A stretch of DNA of 10,160 bases, from the NCBI GenBank assembly GCA_947630385.1, contig CANRHG010000054.1, forward strand, positions 1-10,160, given 5' to 3'. This document shows positions 1-4,560 of the stretch, in pieces. The translations under genes were made by a program, and so were the position numbers. Positions within the stretch are counted from its first letter, which is position 1. Every line of letters begins with the position of its first letter. Below the pieces are notes generated by a model, which did no database searches, was not told where the DNA came from, and worked only from the letters and a program-made list of their open reading frames with translations. This DNA is from an uncultured Eubacteriaceae bacterium. Its GTDB lineage: Bacteria > Bacillota > Clostridia > Eubacteriales > Eubacteriaceae.

Positions 1-1
1 C

Positions 2-352
2 GTAGAAGGTCTTCCAGGCCGGGTATAGTCCGATCGTGACCGCGGCCGGTCCGGCGGCGTTATCGGCTTCGTTCCAACCTCCGCCCCATACGTATAAGGT
101 CGATCCGACCGGTGAAAGGGCGGTCTTTAAGAAGTTCTTGACGGTCCTTAGTCCCGGTTGCGCGCCTTGGGGAGCGGCGACTTGGGTAAAGTCTACGAAC
201 GTATTACCCGTATCGCCAGGGGCAGGATCCCCTTTGGGCACCAGACGGATCTCAATGGCTTCCATCTGTTTGTTCCCCCCGGCCGAACCGGAGCCCGCGC
301 CGTTACTCGCCCAGCCGAGCCAACCGATGTCCTGGCAGTGGGAGCGGTAGTA
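2..352 (-). pseudogene. Out-of-frame C-terminal part of the ChW-repeat protein
   Basis: Read on the minus strand from 352 down to 2, this frame is open without a stop. It begins with another ChW module (YYRSHCQDIGWLGWAS... EAIEIRLVPK, about 233-352), closest in type to the third module of the upstream frame. A linker follows (GDPAPGDTGNTFVDF...), then the start of a different domain containing LSPVGSTLYVWGGGWNEAD near the edge. YVWGGGWN is a phrase I associate with C-terminal domains of clostridial surface proteins, possibly NlpC/P60-like, but the domain is cut off and cannot be assigned. This stretch belongs to the gene starting at 1071 and is separated from it by a frame change at about 353-357. 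The gene continues beyond the left edge. Confidence 0.7.
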
Positions 353-1071
353 AACGGGTCCTGCCAACCGACGTTTTCGACGTGGGATCTCGTGGAGATC
401 GTTCCGCCGATGCCGTCGAGTTTTACCTGTAAGGCTTCAAGTTGCTTGCACTCGCCTTCCGTACCGGCTCTCGCGCCGTCTCTTACTTCGTCCATCCAGC
501 CGATGTCCTGGACGTGGGCTTTGTACACGACGTGACCGCCGAGGGAGCCTTTGTCGAGATAGGCCATATCGGTCGTGCCGGGAGCCGCGCCGTTTTTGGT
601 GACGAGCTTGATTTCAAGGGCTTCGATCTTTTTGTTAAAACCGGCGGTCCCGCTGGGTTCGTCGTTTTTGGCCCAACCCATCCAGCCGATGTCCGAAACG
701 TGGCTTCTGTAGTAGACGTCGTATTCGCCCGCGACGTTACCGGCGAGGTTGATTTTGATTGCTTCGATCTGTTTTCCGCTTCCGGCCGTTCCGGAAGTTG
801 CCCCGTCGCTGACCGGTGAGGTCCAGCCGATATCCTGTACGTGGGTACTGTAATTTACCTGACCGTCCGCGTCCGTTAAGTTTACCTTTAAAGACTCGAG
901 GCGTTTGTTCTGGCCGGTCGTGCCACAGGTCATCCCGTCGGTGACTTCACCCTGCCAGCCGATGCCGTCGACGTAACCCTGATAACTGACCGAAGCGGCT
1001 TTTGCGGCTACCGGACAAATCGTCAGTAAGACAAACAACGTCACGACGAACAGTCGCTGAAAAAATTTCAT
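193..1071 (-). CDS. Secreted ChW-repeat protein, reading frame disrupted
   Basis: Residues 1-26 form a signal peptide: KFFQR, a hydrophobic core, then AKA before AS as a signal peptidase I site. The mature part is a run of ChW (clostridial hydrophobic, conserved W) modules at residues 29-67, 73-110, 119-156 and 181-218, with a fifth beginning at 225. Each reads roughly V.Y..HV.DIGW...V.DG..SGT.G..K.iEAlkikL. Such modules occur in clostridial cell-surface proteins and probably bind wall or polymer ligands. The start is the ATG at 1071, with AGGAAGGG seven bases upstream. After Asp238-Pro239 the repeat pattern stops and residues 240-292 are nonsense in this frame. The repeat pattern resumes in another frame toward position 2, so the C-terminal 53 residues listed here are probably not native. 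Repeat identity is secure; the ligand is unknown. Confidence 0.8.
   Translation of the reverse strand: MKFFQRLFVVTLFVLLTICPVAAKAASVSYQGYVDGIGWQGEVTDGMTCGTTGQNKRLESLKVNLTDADGQVNYSTHVQDIGWTSPVSDGATSGTAGSGKQIEAIKINLAGNVAGEYDVYYRSHVSDIGWMGWAKNDEPSGTAGFNKKIEALEIKLVTKNGAAPGTTDMAYLDKGSLGGHVVYKAHVQDIGWMDEVRDGARAGTEGECKQLEALQVKLDGIGGTISTRSHVENVGWQDPFTTAPTARTSVGSAGRVTARAPVRPGGTNRWKPLRSVWCPKGILPLAIRVIRS
233..987 (-). repeat. Tandem ChW modules (six, one truncated)
   Basis: Approximate module positions on the minus strand are 871-987, 742-855, 604-717, 418-531, 355-399 (truncated) and 233-352 (shifted frame). Each carries a GW pair in a (D/E)(I/N)(G/V)GW-like context and ends in an EA(I/L)(K/E)I(K/N)L-like strand. 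Modules three and six share YYRSH..DIGW(M/L)GWA and a K.G.APG.T linker, so they are a distinct subtype. Confidence 0.75.
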
Positions 1072-1140
1072 AAATTTCCCTTCCTAGTAAACTCCTCTTT
1101 TATTTTTAACCGGAAAATCCCGGTTTATTTCACAAGTTTA

Positions 1141-1157
1141 TCAAACGGACCGTTTGA
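1141..1157. promoter_or_regulatory. Perfect 17-nt palindrome, candidate operator
   Basis: TCAAACGG-A-CCGTTTGA has eight-base arms around one central base. It lies about 70 bases upstream of the ChW gene start and about 200 bases upstream of lgt. It overlaps the TTGATA that could serve as a -35 for the ChW gene. No T-tract follows in either direction, which favours a protein-binding site over a terminator. The regulator is unknown. Confidence 0.45.
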
Positions 1158-1347
1158 AATTAGTAATATTTTAAATTTTATGAAATTATTACGTTTTAAA
1201 GTTATAAATTTTGTAAGATTTTATAGAAAGTGAAACTGGTTTAGGTCATTTTATTACATTTAGCTTTAAAATACAACAAACGGTACCAAATCTCTTTTTG
1301 TGGCGCAAACGAAAAAAGAAGAACGCAGCTTTAAGCTAATTGTAGAT

Positions 1348-1359
1348 TATAATTAAATC
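1348..1359 (+). promoter_or_regulatory. -10 element of lgt, probably leaderless
   Basis: TATAAT at 1348-1353 is followed by six bases and then the lgt ATG at 1360. Transcription would therefore start at or within a base of the ATG. No Shine-Dalgarno sequence lies upstream, and I see no convincing -35. Confidence 0.45.
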
Positions 1360-2142
1360 ATGTTACCAATTCCTAATCCCATAGCCTTTACGATCTTCGG
1401 GATTGAGATCCGTTATTATGCTCTGACGATGATCACGGGCATTCTGTTTGGAACGTTTTTGGCGCTCTACCGCAGAAAACGGTTTTCTTACACGGAAGAT
1501 GATATCTTAGATTTTATCCTTTGGGCCGTGCCAATCTGCATCGTCGGTGCGCGCCTGTACTACGTGATCTTCGAGTGGTCGAACTACCAGGACGACCTTC
1601 TTTCGGTCTTTAATATTAGACAGGGTGGTCTTGCTATCCATGGGGCGATTCTTGCCGGGATGATCTGGTCGTACTTTTATTGTAAGAGAAAAGGCTTTAA
1701 GCTCCTGCGCTTTTTCGACTTCGTCGTACCGTCTGTCGCGCTCGGACAGGCCATCGGCCGGTGGGGAAACTATTTTAATATGGAGGCCCACGGAACGGAA
1801 ACGGACTTTTTCTTAAAAATCCCCGTTATCGAAGGCTCAAAAATCATCTACGTCCACCCCACGTTTTTGTACGAGTCGGTCCTCGACCTACTCCTGTGTC
1901 TGTGTTTGATATACTACGAAAACCACTATCAAAAAAAGAACGGCCAGGCGACCTGCTTTTATATCCTGATCTACAGTATCGGTCGTTTCTTCATCGAAGG
2001 CCTGCGCACGGATTCCCTGTATATGTTCGGGCTAAGAACCGCCCAACTCATCTCCCTACTCGGGATCGTGCTCGCGGTCGGAGGGCTCATCTACCTTCAT
2101 TATAAGGGAAGTCCGTTTGAGTTAAAAAAAGTTTACGAATAA
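1360..2142 (+). CDS. lgt: Prolipoprotein diacylglyceryl transferase
   Basis: Lgt moves a diacylglyceryl group from phosphatidylglycerol to the lipobox cysteine of prolipoproteins at the cytoplasmic membrane. This is the first step of bacterial lipoprotein maturation. The 260-residue protein is of normal length and consists of successive membrane segments. Visible signatures are YYAL (19-22), GGLAIHGAILAG with His94 (89-100), the family hallmark GRWGNYFN.E (133-142), HPTFLYES (166-173) and GRFFIEGLRTDSL (208-220). The ATG at 1360 fits the usual family N-terminus, where IRYYAL comes about 17 residues in. It stands alone: the divergent ChW gene lies upstream and a separate promoter-like region precedes the downstream EutS gene. 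The predicted mRNA is leaderless. Confidence 0.96.
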   Translation: MLPIPNPIAFTIFGIEIRYYALTMITGILFGTFLALYRRKRFSYTEDDILDFILWAVPICIVGARLYYVIFEWSNYQDDLLSVFNIRQGGLAIHGAILAGMIWSYFYCKRKGFKLLRFFDFVVPSVALGQAIGRWGNYFNMEAHGTETDFFLKIPVIEGSKIIYVHPTFLYESVLDLLLCLCLIYYENHYQKKNGQATCFYILIYSIGRFFIEGLRTDSLYMFGLRTAQLISLLGIVLAVGGLIYLHYKGSPFELKKVYE

Positions 2143-2176
2143 ATAAATTTATTGCCCGAACTGGAGGCTTCCATTT

Positions 2177-2198
2177 TGATAGAATCTATGTGAGGTGG
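2177..2198 (+). promoter_or_regulatory. Extended -10 and Shine-Dalgarno of the EutS gene
   Basis: TGATAGAAT (2177-2185) matches an extended -10 (TGn plus hexamer). A start near 2192 would leave a leader of about 11 bases, made almost entirely of GAGGTGGAAAA in front of the ATG at 2203. A -35 is not evident: TTGCCC at 2152-2157 is 22 bases away, which is too far. Confidence 0.4.
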
Positions 2199-2202
2199 AA
2201 AA

Positions 2203-2589
2203 ATGGATATTCGCGACATCGATAAAAATACAGATAACGCTGGAAAGCTAAGAATAATTCAAGAAAGCGTTCCTGGAAAACAGGTCACGCTCGCCCACAT
2301 CCTAGCAGCACCCGACCCAATCGTGTACCAAAAATTAGGACTAAATCCCGCCATCGATTACAGCAAAGCTGCCATAGGGATCCTGAGCATGACCCCGGCC
2401 GAAATCGCCGTCATCGCCGGTGACATCGCCCTGAAGTCGTCCGACATCGATATGGGCTTTATCGACCGTTTCAGTGGAACGCTGATCTATACCGGAGCAA
2501 TCTCAAACGTTAAGACGGCGACTTACGCCATCTTAAATTATCTAAAGAAAACGCTTGGATTTACAACGTGTGAGGTGACGACCACTTGA
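2203..2589 (+). CDS. eutS: EutS/PduU-family bacterial microcompartment shell protein
   Basis: EutS is a circularly permuted BMC-domain protein that forms hexameric tiles in the shell of ethanolamine-type microcompartments. Family-typical stretches are RIIQESVPGKQVTLAHILAAP (residues 17-37), AIGILSMTPAEIAVIAGDIA (57-76) and GFIDRFSGTLIYTGAIS (85-101), followed by a YLKKTLGFTTCEVT C-terminus. At 128 residues it is somewhat longer than the usual length of about 110-116. The excess is an N-terminal run (MDIRDIDKNTDNAGK) plus a short insertion near residues 48-56 (NPAIDYSKA). The start is fixed by GAGGTGG four bases before the ATG. Its stop overlaps the start of the EutP-like gene. No enzyme of ethanolamine or propanediol use, and no other shell gene, is present in the window, so the substrate of any compartment is unknown. 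Confidence 0.9.
   Translation: MDIRDIDKNTDNAGKLRIIQESVPGKQVTLAHILAAPDPIVYQKLGLNPAIDYSKAAIGILSMTPAEIAVIAGDIALKSSDIDMGFIDRFSGTLIYTGAISNVKTATYAILNYLKKTLGFTTCEVTTT
2572..2588 (+). promoter_or_regulatory. Shine-Dalgarno selecting a TTG start for the EutP gene
   Basis: GAGGTG at 2572-2577 sits eight bases before TTG at 2586-2588. It is 17 bases before the next in-frame ATG (2595), so TTG is the likelier start. The TTG shares TG with the EutS stop TGA at 2587-2589, which points to coupled translation. Confidence 0.6.
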
Positions 2590-3122
2590 AGAAGATGATC
2601 TTGATCGGACGTAGCGAGTGTGGAAAGACCACGCTGCGCCAAGCCCTTAAAGGAAAAAAGATCCAGTACGAAAAAACACAGTACGTCAATCATTTTGACG
2701 TCGTCATCGACACACCGGGCGAGTACGCGGAGACGAATACGCTGGCGAGAGCTCTGGCGCTGTATTCGTACGAAGCCGACGTCGTCGCCCTGCTCCTCAA
2801 CGCGACCGAGCCTTATTCCCTATACCCGCCAAACGTCGCGCCCGTCGTCAACCGGCCCGTCATCGGAATTGTTACGGCAATCGATGACCCACGCGCGGAT
2901 GTGGAACAGGCGGTCAAGTGGCTTAAGCTGACCCAAGCCGATCCGGTTTTTTGCGTGAGCTCTTTTACGGGAGAGGGCATCTGGCAGCTCTTAGAATATT
3001 TAAAAGAAGACGGGGACGTACTTCCCTGGGAAACTAAAGAAGAAGCCGAAAGCGAACGCGAGGTGGCTTCGACCAAGTACGACATTCACGATATCAAAGA
3101 TCCGGATTTCGAGTTCATCTGA
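2586..3122 (+). CDS. eutP: EutP/PduV-family small GTPase
   Basis: EutP/PduV proteins are small P-loop GTPases associated with ethanolamine and propanediol microcompartment operons; PduV has been linked to compartment positioning. The P-loop is GRSECGKTT (8-16), switch II is DTPGEY (42-47), and YEADVVALLLNATEP (62-76) and NRPVIGIVTAID (89-100) match the family. The G5-like motif is SSFTGEGI (125-132). Two oddities appear. The base-recognition motif, normally TKxD, reads TAID (97-100), so the lysine is lost. A charged tail of about 30 residues (roughly 148-178, rich in E, D and K) extends past the usual end near 145-150. The gene overlaps the EutS stop, and a terminator hairpin begins within its last codons, so the EutS/EutP pair forms a closed two-gene unit. 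Confidence 0.9.
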   Translation: MKKMILIGRSECGKTTLRQALKGKKIQYEKTQYVNHFDVVIDTPGEYAETNTLARALALYSYEADVVALLLNATEPYSLYPPNVAPVVNRPVIGIVTAIDDPRADVEQAVKWLKLTQADPVFCVSSFTGEGIWQLLEYLKEDGDVLPWETKEEAESEREVASTKYDIHDIKDPDFEFI

Positions 3123-3138
3123 TCCGGATCTCTTTTTT
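3098..3138 (+). terminator. Intrinsic terminator of the EutS-EutP unit
   Basis: AGATCCGGAT (3098-3107) pairs perfectly with ATCCGGATCT (3122-3131). One C and six T follow (3133-3138). The left arm lies inside the EutP coding sequence and the T-run ends directly at the next gene's ATG (3139). Confidence 0.75.
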
Positions 3139-3897
3139 ATGAACGAAGATTTAAAACTACAGATCAAAAACATTGTCGAGCCCAAGCGCAGCGAGTTTCA
3201 GACAAAGCTCTTTAAGACGAGCTATCCGGTGTTCGGCTCTCGCGTTCCAGAGATACGAAAGATCGCAAAGAAAAATAAAGATCTAGATCTTAACCGTCAG
3301 GACGAAGATAAGTCTTATGAAGAGCTGCTACTTCGCGGCTTTATCATCGCCTACAACAAAGATTCGGTCTTGGAGAAAAACGAACGCATCAAAGCTTACC
3401 TTGAAAAAATCGACAGTTGGGCGCTGTGCGATTCCTTCTGCACGACTTTTAAGATCAAAAAAGAGGAATAGGCGCCCTTGTTTGAAAACCTTAAAGGTTA
3501 TCTGGACAGCAATCATCCTTTTTTCAAGCGTTACGCGTTGGTCATGCTTCTTACGCATTTTATAAAGCTCGATGGAAACTTAAACAAGCTTAAACGGCCC
3601 AAGGTTCTAACTCTTAATGATTTAAACTGGGACTTAGAGGGAAGCTATATTACGAAGGTCCTTAAACTCATCGACCGGCCGTACGAGGACCGCGACGCGT
3701 CTATGGCTGCGGCGTGGCTGATCTGTGAAGCTTTTCTCTTTTTTCCCAAAACAGTTTTAAGCTTTCTTAAAGACAACCGTCTCGATAAAACTACTAAAAG
3801 GACGGCCCTTCAAAAAATAAGGGAATCCAACGTACCGGACGGGGAGGTTAAAGCGTTCATTAAAAGCGGGGCCTGGGAAGAAATAGAGAAGGTATAA
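3139..3897 (+). pseudogene. AlkD-like DNA alkylation repair protein, interrupted by in-frame TAG
   Basis: The AlkD-like family (COG4912) are all-helical HEAT-like DNA glycosylases that remove alkylated bases. The first part (3139-3468) shows the family's opening, FQTKLFKTSYPVFGSRVPEIRKIAKK, then ELLLRGFIIAY and the hallmark IDSWALCDSFCTTFKIKKEE. A TAG at 3469-3471 interrupts it. The same frame stays open to 3897 and continues the family sequence: FENLKGYL, FFKRYALVMLLTHFI, ASMAAAWLICEAFLFFP and TALQKIRES. Together the two parts would be about 252 residues, near full length. No Shine-Dalgarno sequence precedes the ATG or the TTG at 3478, and the start abuts a terminator T-run, so expression is doubtful. 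TAG also ends recN and tlyA here, so recoding is unlikely. A recent nonsense mutation or a sequencing error fits best. Confidence 0.85.
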
Positions 3898-3914
3898 AGC
3901 TGATACAAAAAGTG

Positions 3915-4217
3915 ATGAAAGAAAAGATAAAAGACCAATATATTTATCCAGCTATTTTTGAGTACGAAGTCGGTCAAGAAATAGCCGTTTTATTTTCCGA
4001 CCTTGATACGGCTACGAGCGGCATAAACGAAGAAGACGCGCTAGGTAGCGCCCGTGAACTGTTAGGTCTTATCCTTTACGGCCTCGAAGAAGACGGTGAG
4101 TTTATTCCGGTCCCATCTAAGCCGGAAGACCTAAGCTTAAAAAACAATCAAAAAATCGTCTTAATCGACGTTAATATGACTCGGGTCAGAAAAGAAGTAA
4201 TCGAATTAAACGTTTAA
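3915..4217 (+). CDS. HicB-like protein without a HicA partner
   Basis: The sequence resembles the HicB antitoxin N-terminal domain, a partial RNase H-like fold: YIYPAIFEYEVGQEIAVLFSDLDTATSG, then EEDALGSARELLGLILYGLEEDGEFIPVPS, then KIVLIDVNMTRVRKEV. HicB proteins usually neutralise the mRNA-cleaving toxin HicA, and longer members carry a C-terminal ribbon-helix-helix DNA-binding domain. This protein ends at 100 residues, about where that domain would begin, and no HicA-like frame is seen on either side. ATG at 3915 is preferred; GTG at 3912 is also in frame. Neither has a clear Shine-Dalgarno sequence. It starts 17 bases after the broken AlkD frame. It may be an orphan antitoxin, a domesticated HicB-fold regulator or a remnant. 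Fold assignment is good; function is open. Confidence 0.75.
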   Translation: MKEKIKDQYIYPAIFEYEVGQEIAVLFSDLDTATSGINEEDALGSARELLGLILYGLEEDGEFIPVPSKPEDLSLKNNQKIVLIDVNMTRVRKEVIELNV

Positions 4218-4262
4218 ACCATCTAAATATCTTACTAGATAGGAAATCAGAAACAAAAAAAT

Positions 4263-4303
4263 TAAAATCCATGACGTAAAAAGCTCTCCGGTCATGGATT
4301 TTA
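4263..4303 (-). terminator. Hairpin terminator, strong on the minus strand
   Basis: The arms TAAAATCCATGAC (4263-4275) and GTCATGGATTTTA (4291-4303) pair over 13 bases with a 15-base loop. On the minus strand the stem is soon followed by seven T (complement of 4255-4261), so it should end leftward transcription of the small ORF or of recN read-through. On the plus strand only four T follow, so it could be a weaker terminator for the HicB-like gene. Confidence 0.6.
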
Positions 4304-4309
4304 TGTGGG

Positions 4310-4342
4310 CAGGCACGGTTTTCTTAATCAGAACCGTGCCTG
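4310..4342. repeat. 11-bp inverted repeat at the end of the small ORF
   Basis: CAGGCACGGTT (4310-4320) and AACCGTGCCTG (4332-4342) form a perfect GC-rich stem with an 11-base loop. No T-run follows on either side, so it is not a classic terminator alone. It lies seven bases from the 4263-4303 hairpin and overlaps the last codons of the small minus-strand frame. It may protect a 3' end or assist termination. Confidence 0.5.
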
Positions 4343-4477
4343 AATTTATAAAAGTACTCGAGCGCTGTTTCGTCGTCGACGACGCCAATTTCGGCGAAGT
4401 CCTCTCTTAACATAACGCTTAAGTTTTTCGGCAAGTTCCATAAGCTCTTTTTGAAGTTCTACTTCCTTTTCTTCCAT
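4324..4477 (-). pseudogene. Small frameshifted ORF downstream of recN
   Basis: An ATG at 4477 with GAGGG upstream opens a charged helical sequence, MEEKEVELQKELMELAEKLK. Past about 4415 this frame becomes an arginine run and stops at 4346. The +1 frame there reads MLREDFAEIGVVDDETALEY and on to FYKFRHGSD, ending in TAA at 4324, which looks like ordinary coding sequence. Removing one T from the CGTT near 4413-4417 would join them into one protein of about 50 residues. I do not recognise the family. It lies just past the recN terminator on the same strand, so it needs its own promoter or recN read-through. It may be a decayed gene, a sequence error, or two unrelated frames. Confidence 0.45.
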
Positions 4478-4502
4478 GGTGCCCTCTTAGATTATTTCTA
4501 TC

Positions 4503-4536
4503 AAAACTTAAAAACGGAAAGGACGATCCTTTCCGT
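4503..4536 (-). terminator. Intrinsic terminator of the recN operon
   Basis: Read on the minus strand, ACGGAAAGGA and TCCTTTCCGT form a perfect 10-bp stem with a 3-base loop (4514-4536). TTTTTAAGTTTT follows (complement of 4503-4514). It lies 25 bases after the recN stop. Confidence 0.85.
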
Positions 4537-4560
4537 AAATAAAACTTCTATAATTTTAAC

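Larger units (their letters stand above)
1072..1359. promoter_or_regulatory. AT-rich divergent intergenic region
   Basis: The gap between the divergent ChW gene and lgt has no open frame that I can support. It contains a 6-bp-stem hairpin (AACCGG/CCGGTT, 1108-1125) in the likely leader of the ChW gene, a perfect 17-nt palindrome (1141-1157), and a -10-like hexamer next to the lgt start. TTGATA read on the minus strand at 1144-1139 could be a -35 for the ChW gene. I find no good -10 at the right distance from it, so that promoter is not assigned. Confidence 0.5.
4218..4560. other. Hairpin-rich region between convergent genes
   Basis: This 343-base gap between the HicB-like gene (plus) and recN (minus) holds three perfect inverted repeats (4263-4303, 4310-4342, 4514-4536) and one small damaged minus-strand reading frame (4324-4477). 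I see no tRNA-like or riboswitch-like fold. Confidence 0.6.

Noticed and set aside
353..357. Programmed ribosomal frameshifting in the ChW gene.
   Set aside because: No slippery heptamer or downstream stem is evident, and repeat sequence is missing at the junction, which a frameshift alone would not explain.
1012..1071. Lipobox (LTIC) in the ChW protein signal peptide, suggestive because lgt is the neighbour.
   Set aside because: The residue before the cysteine is Ile rather than Gly, Ala or Ser, and a good signal peptidase I site (AKA before AS) follows.
3469..3471. TAG recoded as an amino acid.
   Set aside because: recN and tlyA end with TAG at the expected family lengths, and recN has a second TAG three codons later, so TAG acts as a stop in this genome.
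4371..4384. 14-nt palindrome CGTCGTCGACGACG.
   Set aside because: It encodes the acidic VVDDE stretch of the small minus-strand frame and is made of simple GTC/GAC repeats, so it needs no regulatory explanation.
4206..4388. 60-residue minus-strand frame with a hydrophobic C-terminal stretch.
   Set aside because: It runs through both hairpins and out of frame with the better-supported small frame at 4324-4477; the hydrophobic run comes from AT-rich non-coding sequence.
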